Shown one piece after another: positions 28,401 through 37,316 of a stretch of 64,000 nucleotides of DNA. The number at the start of each line of letters is the position of its first letter. Within the stretch, counting starts at the first letter, position 1. The stretch comes from Nonlabens xiamenensis. GTDB lineage: Bacteria; Bacteroidota; Bacteroidia; Flavobacteriales; Flavobacteriaceae. The notes below the pieces were generated by a model that saw only the letters and a list, made by a program, of their open reading frames with translations, was not told the origin of the DNA and searched no databases. A program made the translations under genes and the position numbers. The stretch covers positions 124,001-188,000 of the forward strand of contig NZ_RMVE01000001.1 in NCBI RefSeq assembly GCF_003865345.1. The letters are read 5' to 3'.

Positions 28401-28858
28401 ACTTTGGTAATTATTCGATGTTGGAGCCTTTTGTCACTGGGTATTATAGGTTGGATAAGAATCAAAAAGCCAGAGATTTATTGGGACGTATTGTGGCCAA
28501 GTATAAAGATAGACTGGATTTTTTCAATGCATTAAGCCTTCAGGAACAGGACAACAGCTATATTGAAATTGCAACAACTGTGAGCCGTTATAACAGCGTG
28601 GTTGAATCTGCCTATTTCTTGGACCAAAGTAAGGAAGTAGAACAGCATGTAGATACGTATAATGAATATTTAAAACCATTTATACGGTACTTGAATGATG
28701 CCTATCGCATTAGAAAAGCAGGAGAAGTTGAAGAAGAATTTCCAGATAGCTTATCCGAAATGGAGTTGCGCGATTTGATCAAAAACAGTGTAGATAATAC
28801 AACCACTGAGCCGCTGATTGAACCTTCGGATACAGGCGAGCTTGACGCTGGAAATTGA
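25448..28858 (+). CDS. DUF2723 polytopic membrane protein (TMEM260/protein O-mannosyltransferase-like)
   Basis: The 1136-residue protein begins with the family hallmark STVEPTTSFWDAGEYIATSSKLEVGHPPGAPLY, where the acidic FWDAGE lies in the first external loop of a GT-C-type glycosyltransferase fold. About 12 membrane helices follow up to residue 650, then a large soluble region with TPR-like helices (RAADALIEDGQLKKAEEILDLG). Relatives are thought to be O-mannosyltransferase-like; the donor and acceptor are unknown. One dispersed palindrome encodes SLSRKRN in a loop between helices. A weak -7 element, TATTTTCG, lies 18 bases before the ATG. The next gene starts one base after its stop. Confidence 0.93.
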   Translation: MTINYAKLNKIMGWVVFAIALTIFWSTVEPTTSFWDAGEYIATSSKLEVGHPPGAPLYQMMGAAFSIFALEASDIAYTVNLLAVFSSAFAILFMFWSMTLLLKRHILKDKVNDVMILGASAIGALAFAVSDSFWFNAVEAEVYAPATLLMSGMFYLGLLWERDMMKPRGNRWLVLISFILGLSFGIHFLALLTVPAIGLLWYFRHYKKITVFNFILANLAVVAVLLFVFLFLGPYTLAIFGYLEIFFVNDIGLPFNSGTIIALLLIVGLFVFLISLSRKRNMPLLNTITLCIAFILIGFSSWTMLPIRANAGTPINENNPNDARALLAYYNREQYPSAGLFYAESFTDMYAGLNPDDPTTVDNESYKDEKPKYERDEKLGKYVIVNQYKDAIPDTHHDHKGFFPRMTDASRATKYIEFMGGLNYRIKPEFANNQELLSILDEYERKLQRGAIDASEYVDVLMSLREAVVIEKPTFGQNLSFMGQYQISYMYMRYFMWNFVGRQNDVQGEWDNYNGNWLSGIKFIDEIFIGTQDELSEDMLENKGRNTYFFIPLLLGILGAIFHAKKDIKSFYVTLVLFLFTGLAIIVYLNQAMFQVRERDYAYVGSFLVFGMWIGMGVYALYEALREVLKSRMAQIISLSLCFAGAPLLMGYQNWDDHDRSGKYTALASAKKYLDSCLPNALIFTIGDNDTFPLWYAQEVEGYRTDVRVVCTSLLSTDWYMDDMKKKAWDSEPVPATLTHDQYKYGTRDILYYADKERIQQRMREANNNAKLIFPDTMDLKDWMEWVASDNKITQELMNNEHYEHTYPTKYIRIPVNKENVLKNGVVPQKDADKIVDEIIINVGGGGIYKNRMFMLDIINANNWERPIYFSGGAFGDEDYIWMKDYLQLDGCAYRLIPIKTEPADPRDPFDMGRVDPDYAYDVLMNWDWGNSGSPDIYHDVETRRNSVGYRSNLTRAADALIEDGQLKKAEEILDLGMKNMPLEYFGNYSMLEPFVTGYYRLDKNQKARDLLGRIVAKYKDRLDFFNALSLQEQDNSYIEIATTVSRYNSVVESAYFLDQSKEVEQHVDTYNEYLKPFIRYLNDAYRIRKAGEVEEEFPDSLSEMELRDLIKNSVDNTTTEPLIEPSDTGELDAGN
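26272..26285. repeat. Dispersed palindrome GCTTTCGCGAAAGC, copy inside the DUF2723 gene
   Basis: Exact copy, symmetric over 16 bp (26271-26286). It is read as S-L-S-R-K-R, forming a basic cytoplasmic-type loop between membrane helices. Confidence 0.9.
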
Positions 28859-28859
28859 C

Positions 28860-29492
28860 ATGAAAACCTATCCGGACCGTATTGGATCCATCATCCCTAG
28901 GATTTTTGGGAATTATTTTTGGCACGGCGATCGGTCCAAGAATCAGATATACCTCACCTTTGATGATGGCCCTACGCCAGGTGTCACCGATTTTGTATTG
29001 GACCAGTTGAAGGAATACGCGTGTAAAGGAACATTTTTCTGTATAGGTGACCGTGTACGTAGATTTCCCCAGCTGTTGGAACGCTTACAACAAGAAGGTC
29101 ATGCTGTAGGCAACCATACCCACCAGCATCTCAATGCCTGGAAGACCCGTCAGAAAACTTATATTCATAATGTTGACATGGCTGCCGAAGTAATTCCATC
29201 GCTTTTATTCAGACCACCCTACGGAAGAATAACGCCAAGCCTAGGACGGCGATTGCGTAATAAGTCTTACCAAATTGTGATGTGGGATTTGTTGTCTGGT
29301 GATTTTGATCAGCAACGGAGTGCGGATTCATGCCTGGCCAACTTAATGAGAAACACACGTAATGGCAGTGTAGTTGTTTTTCACGACAGTGAGAAATCAG
29401 CAAATCAACTAAAGGAAATTTTACCGCCCTATCTTCAATTTATTCGAGATAAGGGATGGGATGCTGTAACCATACCACAAGCGGATTTGTAA
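28860..29492 (+). CDS. Polysaccharide deacetylase (NodB homology domain)
   Basis: The 210-residue protein carries the NodB motifs in order: TFDDGP (catalytic Asp and metal Asp), NHTHQH (metal histidines), RPPYG, VMWDLLSGDFD, and VVFHDS near the end. It should remove acetyl groups from N-acetylglucosamine in peptidoglycan or another polymer. There is no clear signal peptide, so location is uncertain. The ATG at 28860 lies one base after the DUF2723 stop; an upstream in-frame ATG at 28818 inside that gene is unlikely. Co-expression with a glycosyltransferase-like membrane protein suggests a shared role in envelope glycan handling, which is inference. Confidence 0.92.
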   Translation: MKTYPDRIGSIIPRIFGNYFWHGDRSKNQIYLTFDDGPTPGVTDFVLDQLKEYACKGTFFCIGDRVRRFPQLLERLQQEGHAVGNHTHQHLNAWKTRQKTYIHNVDMAAEVIPSLLFRPPYGRITPSLGRRLRNKSYQIVMWDLLSGDFDQQRSADSCLANLMRNTRNGSVVVFHDSEKSANQLKEILPPYLQFIRDKGWDAVTIPQADL

Positions 29493-29507
29493 TAGGACAA
29501 CTATTGG

Positions 29508-29804
29508 TTAGGCGTGTTGCTTGAGCAGTGTGATCAGCGAATTGCCATCCTGTATACCGCTTTGTCTCCATCGCATCTCTCCATCCTTGTAGATGATAAA
29601 AGTAGGTACACCTTTGATGCGTAAGGCTTCAGAAAGCTCAGGATTCTTTTCAATGTTGATTTTGATGACTTTGGCCTTATCCCCCACTGCTGCGGCCACA
29701 TTGCGCAGAACCTGATTCATAGTCACTGAGTCTTCGTTCCATTCTGTAAAGAAGTTGAAGAGTACGGGAATGTTGGTATTGATCAGCTCGCCAAACTTTG
29801 ACAT
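29508..29804 (-). CDS. Thioredoxin-fold protein lacking the CxxC active site
   Basis: This 98-residue protein has the thioredoxin fold: strand NIPVLFNFFTEW, then KAKVIKINIEKNPELSEALRIKGVPTFIIYKDGEM with the cis-proline of GVPTF and the typical glycine-rich end. Where thioredoxins have WCGPC it reads WNEDS, and there is no cysteine anywhere in the protein. It therefore cannot act as a dithiol oxidoreductase and more likely serves as a binding or chaperone module. Gene context gives no partner; it lies between the deacetylase (convergent) and the phosphoesterase (same strand, 103 bases upstream). Confidence 0.85.
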   Translation of the reverse strand: MSKFGELINTNIPVLFNFFTEWNEDSVTMNQVLRNVAAAVGDKAKVIKINIEKNPELSEALRIKGVPTFIIYKDGEMRWRQSGIQDGNSLITLLKQHA

Positions 29805-29907
29805 AATACACGACTATAATTATTTCAAATGTACATAAAAACCAGATGATAAACACTAATGTATTCTTAACAAGCCATTAAGCCTTCAATTAAAAAATCA
29901 CACATGG

Positions 29908-31137
29908 TCAGTTCTTCCCTTTTCTCAGTGTAATTACACTTATTTCAGGCCAGATACCTGCCCTACCGGAATATCCCAAAAAGCCAAAACCACGATTTAC
30001 ATTGAGGTACTGGTCCATTTCTTTGTAAATACCAGCCCATTTTTTATATACAAACCAGGCAGGGCTCAACTTTAAAAAGCCTGGTATCTCCACGCCCATT
30101 TGCATACCATGGGTGTGGCCACTTAAAGTTAAGTGGTATTTCTTGGGGTCAGTTTTTACCTGGAGATCCCAATGCGTGGGGTCATGGCTCAGTAAGATTT
30201 TAAATGCGTTGTCGTTGATACCTTGGGAGGCTTTTTGCAGGTCACCGTACTTTGGGAACCTTCCACCACCCCAGTTCTGCACGCCTACCACATGCAATTC
30301 ATCGTTGCCCCTGTTAATGGTCTCATGTTCATCCAATAATAAACGCCAACCCATCCTTTGTTGGATATCAAATAAATCTTGAAGATTTTGTTCCTTAGCA
30401 GCTGGAGTCTGCCATTCTGCGTAATCCCCATAATCGTGATTCCCCAGTACAGAGAAGACCCCATCCGTGGCGGTTAACGCACCAAAAACATCTTCCCAGC
30501 CCTCCATTTCCTTGGCAATATTATTGACCAAATCACCTGTAAAAAAGATGATGTCACTGTTTTGTTGGTTGGCAAGATCGATGGCGTACTGCACCTCTTC
30601 ACGGTCATCAAATGATCCGACATGAATATCACTGATCTGGGTAATCTGGTAACCGTCAAAAGCCTCTGGTAGGTCATCAAAACTCAGCTCATATCTGCGC
30701 ACCTGGTAATCGTACTTTCCTTTCCAGGCACCGTAGAATATAGCACCAAAAGGCAATGCAGCAGCTGCAAGCCCTAACTTTGCAATAAAAGAACGCCTAC
30801 TGGGTAAAAAATGATCGGTAGTTGTCCGCTTTCGCGAAAGCGAATCTATCACTCCTTTACTCACTCTCCAGATATCCTCTCCAAACATAAACAAGAAGAA
30901 GACAATCTTGGCCACAAAAAAGGCGATAAAAAGGGTGATGGCAAAGTCCCTGGCGGGTGACAACTGACTGCGATCAGAGTTTAAAATAAATTGTAGGATC
31001 AGATTGAGTACCACACCTAAGGATAAAGCGAGATAGACCCATTTCCACCAATGTCCTCTGGATAAAGTACGGATCAGTTGAAACGAATAGAACTCAAGAG
31101 CAATGAGAATAATGATGACTACGACAAAACGCTTCAT
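29908..31137 (-). CDS. Membrane-anchored metallophosphoesterase (calcineurin-like, YaeI type)
   Basis: The 409-residue protein has three to four N-terminal membrane helices (residues 1-85), a linker, another hydrophobic segment near residue 115, and a calcineurin-like phosphoesterase domain. Its metal motifs are SDIHVGSFDD, GDLVNN, GNHDYGDY, LLSHDPTHWD and SGHTHGMQ. Similar proteins hydrolyse phosphodiesters or lipid pyrophosphates at the membrane; the substrate here is unknown. A palindrome copy encodes DSLSRKRTTT in the linker between the membrane segments, around residue 102. Confidence 0.9.
   Translation of the reverse strand: MKRFVVVIIILIALEFYSFQLIRTLSRGHWWKWVYLALSLGVVLNLILQFILNSDRSQLSPARDFAITLFIAFFVAKIVFFLFMFGEDIWRVSKGVIDSLSRKRTTTDHFLPSRRSFIAKLGLAAAALPFGAIFYGAWKGKYDYQVRRYELSFDDLPEAFDGYQITQISDIHVGSFDDREEVQYAIDLANQQNSDIIFFTGDLVNNIAKEMEGWEDVFGALTATDGVFSVLGNHDYGDYAEWQTPAAKEQNLQDLFDIQQRMGWRLLLDEHETINRGNDELHVVGVQNWGGGRFPKYGDLQKASQGINDNAFKILLSHDPTHWDLQVKTDPKKYHLTLSGHTHGMQMGVEIPGFLKLSPAWFVYKKWAGIYKEMDQYLNVNRGFGFLGYSGRAGIWPEISVITLRKGKN
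30828..30841. repeat. Dispersed palindrome GCTTTCGCGAAAGC, copy inside the phosphoesterase gene
   Basis: Exact copy, symmetric over 16 bp (30827-30842). Encodes S-L-S-R-K-R in the membrane-proximal linker. Confidence 0.9.
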
Positions 31138-31350
31138 CCCGCTAAACTAAACCTAAATTTTTGGACAATTCTTAGTGTAGCGTTAAAGAAATCAAGCAGC
31201 GTGAGTCATACGGTTACCGACTTAAAAGCTTAGAAACAAACCAAGGATTAATTTGTGGCCAATCGAAAGTTTCAGGGGAAATTAGTGATTGAGACAGGTT
31301 TTGGTGGATAAATATGAAGGATCGGGTTCCCATTTGGACGGATCAATAAG

Positions 31351-31358
31351 TATCTTTA
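31351..31358 (+). promoter_or_regulatory. -7 promoter element of polA
   Basis: TATCTTTA, 22 bases before the GTG start; the same spacing as the universal stress and endolysin-like genes. No TTG lies at a normal -33 distance. Confidence 0.5.
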
Positions 31359-31380
31359 GCCATTATTTAAATTTTACAGT

Positions 31381-34212
31381 GTGACTAACGACGGAACCGA
31401 CGATAAGAGACTTTTTTTGCTGGATGCCTACGCCTTGATTTTTCGCGGATATTATGCTTTGATTAAAAATCCACGGATCAATTCAAAGGGCATGGACACC
31501 AGTGCCATCATGGGATTCACCAATAGTCTATTTGACGTTATACGCCGTGAAAAACCCGAGTATCTCGCGGTGGCTTTCGACAAAGAAGGAAGTGCCGAGC
31601 GTACCGAGATGTATGCCGATTACAAAGCCAATCGGGATGAAACTCCAGAAGCCATTAAAATCGCCGTTCCTTACATCCAGCGTATTCTCAAAGCCATGCA
31701 TATACCAATTGTGGAAGAAGCAGGTATTGAAGCTGATGACCTTATAGGAACTTTGTCTAAACAAGCCGAAAAAGAAGGCTTTACGGTTTATATGGTAACT
31801 CCTGATAAGGATTACGCGCAATTGGTGTCAGAAAACATCTATATGTATAGACCTGCCAGGATGGGAAATGGCATCGAGATCTGGGGAATTCCAGAAGTAC
31901 AGAAAAAATTTGAGGTCGAGCGACCCGAGCAGGTCATCGACTATCTGGGGATGATGGGCGACGCCAGTGATAATATTCCAGGATTGCCTGGCGTGGGAGA
32001 CAAAACGGCCAAAAAGTTTATCGCAGCCTACGGATCTATGGAGGGATTATTGGCAAACATCGACCAGTTGAAAGGTAAAATGAAAGAAAAGGTGGAAGCC
32101 AATGCAGATTTGGGCCGACTCTCCAAACAATTGGCCACCATTAAGCTGGATTGTCCAGTGCAGTTTGACGCCTCTAAATACACCCTGGACGACCCTGATG
32201 TAGAAGGAGTTCATGAAATATTTGACGAACTCGAATTTAGACGAGCCAAGGAAACAATGGCCAAAATTTTTGCCAAAGACCTGGATCAGGGGACTGAAAC
32301 AAAACTCAACCAAAGCGAAACCTCCAATGCTTCTGGCCAATTTTCACTTTTTGACACGCCCGGATCCGGCACCGCTGCCGAAGCGGCCACCACAGGTCGA
32401 GAGACATTGGCGACCCGTGATCACTTGTACCAATTGGTGGAAGAAGGTATGGGGACTAAACTTTTCCTTCAGACCTTGATGAAGCAACAAAGTGTTTGCT
32501 TTGATACAGAAACCACGAGTCTGGATCCATTGGAAGCTGAATTAGTCGGAATAGCCTTTAGCTGGGAAAAAGGAAAAGGTTATTACCTTCCTATTCCGGC
32601 CGATAGAGATGATGCCCAACAAGTTGTCGACCAGCTCAAAGACTTCTTTGCCTCTCCAGATATTGAAAAAATCGGCCAAAATCTGAAATATGATATCAAA
32701 GTATTGCACAAATACGACATTCAGGTAGAAGGTCCAATGTTTGACACCATGCTGGCGCACTACCTCATCAATCCGGATATGAGGCACAATATGGATATCC
32801 TGGCCGAAACCTACCTGAATTATACGCCTCAATCCATTACCGAATTGATCGGTAAAAAAGGTAAGAACCAAAAATCCATGCGGGAGGTGGACCTGGAAAA
32901 GCAAAAAGAATATGCGGTTGAAGATGCAGACATTACTTTCCAACTCAAGGAACATTTTGTACCCGAACTGAAAGCGGCTGGTACAGACAAGTTGTTCCAA
33001 GATATTGAAATGCCGTTATTGAAAGTCCTAGCCGCAATGGAAATAGAAGGTATCAATCTGGATGAAGATTATTTAGGCACGCTTTCGCGAAAGCTAACTG
33101 AAGACATTGCTGCACTGGAACAGAACATTTACAAAGAAGCCGGAGAAGAATTCAATATTGGATCTCCCAAACAGCTGGGGGAAATCCTTTTTGGTAAACT
33201 AAAATTGGTAGACAAACCTAAAAAAACCAAAACAGGTCAATATTCTACCGCAGAAGACGTATTAAGCTATCTGGCTGCTGATCATCAAATCATTGCCGAT
33301 GTACTGGAATACCGTGGCCTTACAAAATTGCAAAGCACTTATGTGGATGCATTACCCAATCAGGTCGACCCCAGAACCCAACGCATACACACCAACTACA
33401 TGCAAACTGTTGCCGCCACTGGCCGTTTGAGTTCGACAGATCCCAACCTACAAAATATTCCGATAAGGACAGAACGTGGAAGACAGGTGCGTAAAGCCTT
33501 CATTCCCAGAGACCAGGATCACATCCTCCTGGCGGCCGACTATTCCCAAATCGAATTGCGAATCATTGCTGCTTTGAGTGAGGAAGATAATATGATCGCT
33601 GCCTTTCAAAACAAGGAAGATATTCATGCTTCTACTGCGGCCAGGGTATTCAATGTAGATATTGATCAAGTATCCAGAGAGCAACGTAGCAATGCCAAAA
33701 CCGTCAATTTCGGTATCATTTATGGTGTCAGTGCCTTTGGGTTGAGTAACCAGACCGATCTGGATCGTAGCGAGGCCAAGGAACTGATTGATACCTATTA
33801 TAAAACTTACCCCAAATTAAGGGCCTACATGGACGACCAGGTGAATTTTGCCCGGGAAAACGGATATGTGGAAACAGTATTAGGGAGACGACGCTACCTC
33901 AAGGACATCAACAGCAGCAATGCTGTGGTACGTGGTGCCGCTGAGCGCAATGCGGTAAATGCTCCCATACAGGGAAGCGCTGCCGATATCATCAAGCTCG
34001 CCATGATCAACATTCACCGCAAAATGGAAGAATTGGATTGCCGCTCAAAAATGCTGCTGCAAGTTCATGATGAATTGGTTTTTGATATCCACAAAGACGA
34101 ACTGGAAGACATGAAAAAAATGATCCAGGAAGAAATGCAGAATGCTTATAGCTTGAGCGTTCCGTTAGATGTAGAAGTCGGCGTTGGCCAGGACTGGCTG
34201 GAGGCGCATTAA
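31381..34212 (+). CDS. polA: DNA polymerase I
   Basis: A 943-residue three-domain Pol I starting at GTG. The 5' nuclease domain (residues 1-300) opens RLFLLDAYALIFRGYYAL. The 3'-5' exonuclease is intact, with CFDTETTSLD, NLKYDIKVLHKYD and YAVEDAD supplying the acidic residues. The polymerase has motif A DYSQIELRIIAA, the O-helix RSNAKTVNFGIIYG and motif C QVHDELVFD. It performs gap filling, primer removal and repair synthesis. A palindrome copy encodes GTLSRKLT around residue 567, between the exonuclease and polymerase domains. A TPR gene follows after 27 bases. Confidence 0.97.
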   Translation: MTNDGTDDKRLFLLDAYALIFRGYYALIKNPRINSKGMDTSAIMGFTNSLFDVIRREKPEYLAVAFDKEGSAERTEMYADYKANRDETPEAIKIAVPYIQRILKAMHIPIVEEAGIEADDLIGTLSKQAEKEGFTVYMVTPDKDYAQLVSENIYMYRPARMGNGIEIWGIPEVQKKFEVERPEQVIDYLGMMGDASDNIPGLPGVGDKTAKKFIAAYGSMEGLLANIDQLKGKMKEKVEANADLGRLSKQLATIKLDCPVQFDASKYTLDDPDVEGVHEIFDELEFRRAKETMAKIFAKDLDQGTETKLNQSETSNASGQFSLFDTPGSGTAAEAATTGRETLATRDHLYQLVEEGMGTKLFLQTLMKQQSVCFDTETTSLDPLEAELVGIAFSWEKGKGYYLPIPADRDDAQQVVDQLKDFFASPDIEKIGQNLKYDIKVLHKYDIQVEGPMFDTMLAHYLINPDMRHNMDILAETYLNYTPQSITELIGKKGKNQKSMREVDLEKQKEYAVEDADITFQLKEHFVPELKAAGTDKLFQDIEMPLLKVLAAMEIEGINLDEDYLGTLSRKLTEDIAALEQNIYKEAGEEFNIGSPKQLGEILFGKLKLVDKPKKTKTGQYSTAEDVLSYLAADHQIIADVLEYRGLTKLQSTYVDALPNQVDPRTQRIHTNYMQTVAATGRLSSTDPNLQNIPIRTERGRQVRKAFIPRDQDHILLAADYSQIELRIIAALSEEDNMIAAFQNKEDIHASTAARVFNVDIDQVSREQRSNAKTVNFGIIYGVSAFGLSNQTDLDRSEAKELIDTYYKTYPKLRAYMDDQVNFARENGYVETVLGRRRYLKDINSSNAVVRGAAERNAVNAPIQGSAADIIKLAMINIHRKMEELDCRSKMLLQVHDELVFDIHKDELEDMKKMIQEEMQNAYSLSVPLDVEVGVGQDWLEAH
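33081..33094. repeat. Dispersed palindrome GCTTTCGCGAAAGC, copy inside polA
   Basis: Exact copy. Encodes T-L-S-R-K-L near residue 567. Confidence 0.9.
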
Positions 34213-34239
34213 GCAAATCAACCATAAGTAAATTTCAGT

Positions 34240-35160
34240 ATGATTTTAAAGCATTTTACTCACCCAAAACAAAAATTTACTTTGTTTTTTATCTTTTCCT
34301 TGGTGGGCTTACTAGTCCAGGCACAGGATTTTAAAAGCGAATTCAACACTTATTTTGTTAACCAGGATACCTTGAACCAGCGTTTAGTGCTTGATAAATG
34401 GGAAGACGCCAAGCCTGATGACATTGATCTAAAGATCAGTTTATTAAATTATCATTTTAGAAAATCGAGAGAAGAGGTGATTAACATGACCACTGATGCT
34501 CCTCAAGGAGCTGGATTGGCCATTCAGGATAGCCTAGGAAATGAAAAAGCTTATCTAAGCAGTCACTTTGTATTTGACCTCTCGGAGTTAGAGAAAGGCT
34601 TATCAAAAATTGATGAGGCCATAAAAGATCATCCGGACCGCCTGGATTTGAGATTTGGAAAAACTTATGTACTGGGACAAGTACCATTATGGGAACGATT
34701 TACCCAAGAAATATTGATCACTGTAGTATATAGCCAGAAAAATGATAATCAATGGCTTTGGGCTGATAATGAAAAGCTTACGGAAGGCCAAGATTTTTTG
34801 CTGGGTTCCATTCAAGATTACCAATTACAATTATACAATACGAGCGATGATAGTTTGTTAGAGAACATGCGCCGTATCGCTTTTCAAGTGTTGAAGTTTT
34901 ATCCCACCCATGTGGAGAGCTGGTCCAACATAGCTATTACTTACAGCTTACAGGGAGAGTTTGATCAGGCGATCTTTTATTTACGCAAAGCGGAAGAAAT
35001 AAATCCTAGCGACACGATTGTCCTAGGGAATCTGGCAAACAACTACCAACAGCTGGATCAATTGGATAAAGCAGAGAGTTATCTGTTAAAAGTAATTGAT
35101 CTAGGCAGTGCACAAGAACAGGAATTTGCCAAACAGCGACTGGAAGCGCTCAGGAAATAA
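34240..35160 (+). CDS. Secreted or periplasmic TPR-repeat protein
   Basis: A 306-residue protein with a signal peptide (FTLFFIFSLVGLLVQAQ). TPR-like helical pairs are visible at the C-terminus: ESWSNIAITYSLQGEFDQAIFYLRKAEEINP and NLANNYQQLDQLDKAESYLLKVIDLG. The N-terminal half (DDIDLKISLLNYHFRKSREE) is not recognisable. TPRs mediate protein contacts, so it is probably a scaffold in the envelope. The gene follows polA closely but there is no obvious functional link. No cysteine-based lipobox is present. Confidence 0.8.
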   Translation: MILKHFTHPKQKFTLFFIFSLVGLLVQAQDFKSEFNTYFVNQDTLNQRLVLDKWEDAKPDDIDLKISLLNYHFRKSREEVINMTTDAPQGAGLAIQDSLGNEKAYLSSHFVFDLSELEKGLSKIDEAIKDHPDRLDLRFGKTYVLGQVPLWERFTQEILITVVYSQKNDNQWLWADNEKLTEGQDFLLGSIQDYQLQLYNTSDDSLLENMRRIAFQVLKFYPTHVESWSNIAITYSLQGEFDQAIFYLRKAEEINPSDTIVLGNLANNYQQLDQLDKAESYLLKVIDLGSAQEQEFAKQRLEALRK

Positions 35161-35216
35161 CAATTTACAAAGCTTTTAATATATCTAAAGTTAATTGAAT
35201 TCAATGCTGGGCATCC

Positions 35217-37301
35217 TTACCTCTTCAAAGCAAAGTATCCCTTAATCAATGGTTTGTTGGGTATCTCAAGACTGAACCAGTAGGTACTGGAAGGCAAAGG
35301 ATTTCCCAGATAAGTACCGTTCCAACCTGGTCCTTCAGGAGCCATCTGGTGCAATAATTTACCGTTCCGGTCGTAGATAAAAATCACTGCCTCAGGGAAT
35401 GCTGTGATGCCGTCAAATGTCCAGGTATCGTGAAAACCGTCACCGTTGGGAGTGAAAAATTGCTGGTAATCCAACACCACAAATTCGCTGATCAGGACAC
35501 CACACCCATTCTTGTCTCTGATCCGGACCGTATGAAAACCTTTATACAGACCGCTGAAAAAATTGGAGGCCTGATAAAAACCATCGTCAACAGCAAATTC
35601 GTACTCACCAGGTCCAGACACGATAAATTCTGCGGTGTTGTCTCCATTCCTGAAGTCCTGGATAATGATATCATCCAAAACGGCAATATCAGAGGCTAAG
35701 GCGGTGATGGTGAGGCTACTTTCACAACCAAAAGTATTGGTCACGGTAACCGAATAATCTCCAGGTTGATCAATAGAGATTTCATTGAAAGAATCACCCA
35801 TTTCGCCTGTACTCCATTGATAAAATTCAAAACCTGCCTCAACACCTATCAAGGTAGGAACTTCAGCATCAACGCAAACAATGATGTCTTCCTGATCTTG
35901 TAAAGCGGGTTTGGGGAGTACCCGAATTTGAAAACTAACATCCGTAAAACACTGGGTAGAGCTTTCGGTTACACGGGCATATATCTGCTGCGGATTCTGA
36001 ACGTTTACATAGGGATTTGACAAGGCAGCGGATTCGTTCGTGCGGTCAGTCGGACTCGCATAATAGGCGATTTGGTGCAGACTGGCGTCCAACCCGTTTA
36101 AAATAACCATGTCTTGTTCTCTGAGGTCAAACCCAACCTCTGCATCAAAATCATCATCGCAATTTTCCAGGTCTGGCGGATTGGCTGCTGCCGGCGGATT
36201 GGCTACGCGCAAGGGAACTTCGATCACATACTCACATTCCAAGCCGGTAGGATCGATCACTTTGATAAAATAACTCGTAAGCGTGGTTGTGGCCGTAAAG
36301 ACACTGCTTTGAGGGTTTAAATCATTTTCTGCATCAGATGAGCTAAGATGATAAGTGATGTTCACATCAGAGGGATTGGGTACCCATTGATCGATAACAT
36401 TGGCTAGATCATAAACTTCGGAAGAATTAGTTGAGCAAATAATGATAGGATCGGCAATATCAAGTGTATTGGTATCATCCACTACTACAGTAAAATCAGT
36501 AAAATCTGTGCAATTGGAATCCGAGCGTTCTACCCTGGCAAAGATGGTCTGCGGATTAATAGTGTTTATAAATGGAAAACTGATGGGATTGATACCGATA
36601 TTGGCATCATTAAGTGATTCATGGTAGGATACAGTGGTATTGTTCTGTCCCTGAAGAATATCTGCGTCTAAACTGGAAAAGTCAAATTCACGAAAACCGT
36701 CTTGCGGCCCTAAATTGTCGCAGGTCTCAATATCTGGAATGGCATTTGCGGACGGAACAGGTGGCAACTGTGCCGTACCTCCGGTGGACATAGAGAACCC
36801 TCCATTTCCCACTGCCAAGCCCACGAGTATGTAGTAAACTTCACCCGTATTAGCGGGAATACTGGCTAGGAATCCGTTGCCGTTGGGACCCGGCCCTTCA
36901 TTCACATCAGTTTCCGTATCATTCAGACCAGTATTACCTGACACTCCTGCATTGGTAGGATTAGTGCTGGAACAACGTATCGCAGGACCTAAGTTACTGC
37001 AATCCGTGGTTGGACCAAAAATGGCAAAGTCATAATCGGCCAAAGCTACATCAGGTATTATTTCAAAGGTGAAATCTCCTGTCATTTCTATCTCTACCCT
37101 GAACCAAGCCTGATCTGCTCTAAAGTTGTAACAGCTGGGAACCGGATTTCCAGGAAGGCTGAATTCGTCCATCCCCACACCAGATGGATCGATGCCGATA
37201 TTGGTATCCCCACACAACAAAATAGCATTGCTGCAATCATTGGGATTTTGGGCATTGGAGAACAAATACAATAGAAAAACAAGCGGAAATAAGGCTTTCA
37301 T
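35217..37301 (-). CDS. Secreted protein with type IX secretion type B sorting domain
   Basis: The 694-residue extracellular protein starts with a signal peptide (LFPLVFLLYLFSNAQ). An N-terminal pre-peptidase-like region follows (CSNAILLCGDTNIGIDPSG to YYILVGLAVGNGG). Then come repeated Ig-like segments of similar wording: IFARVERSDSNCTDFTDF and IYARVTESSTQCFTDVSF. The C-terminal 80 residues are a type B (gliding-motility-type) T9SS signal: FFTPNGDGFHDTWTF, VIFIYDRNGKLLHQM, GWNGTYLGNPLPSSTYWFSL and the final GYFALKR. It should be exported by T9SS and held at the surface. No catalytic domain is seen; adhesion is a guess. It is 15 bases downstream of the PLP enzyme gene. Confidence 0.88.
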   Translation of the reverse strand: MKALFPLVFLLYLFSNAQNPNDCSNAILLCGDTNIGIDPSGVGMDEFSLPGNPVPSCYNFRADQAWFRVEIEMTGDFTFEIIPDVALADYDFAIFGPTTDCSNLGPAIRCSSTNPTNAGVSGNTGLNDTETDVNEGPGPNGNGFLASIPANTGEVYYILVGLAVGNGGFSMSTGGTAQLPPVPSANAIPDIETCDNLGPQDGFREFDFSSLDADILQGQNNTTVSYHESLNDANIGINPISFPFINTINPQTIFARVERSDSNCTDFTDFTVVVDDTNTLDIADPIIICSTNSSEVYDLANVIDQWVPNPSDVNITYHLSSSDAENDLNPQSSVFTATTTLTSYFIKVIDPTGLECEYVIEVPLRVANPPAAANPPDLENCDDDFDAEVGFDLREQDMVILNGLDASLHQIAYYASPTDRTNESAALSNPYVNVQNPQQIYARVTESSTQCFTDVSFQIRVLPKPALQDQEDIIVCVDAEVPTLIGVEAGFEFYQWSTGEMGDSFNEISIDQPGDYSVTVTNTFGCESSLTITALASDIAVLDDIIIQDFRNGDNTAEFIVSGPGEYEFAVDDGFYQASNFFSGLYKGFHTVRIRDKNGCGVLISEFVVLDYQQFFTPNGDGFHDTWTFDGITAFPEAVIFIYDRNGKLLHQMAPEGPGWNGTYLGNPLPSSTYWFSLEIPNKPLIKGYFALKR

Positions 37302-37316
37302 AGAGGTTGGTCACGT

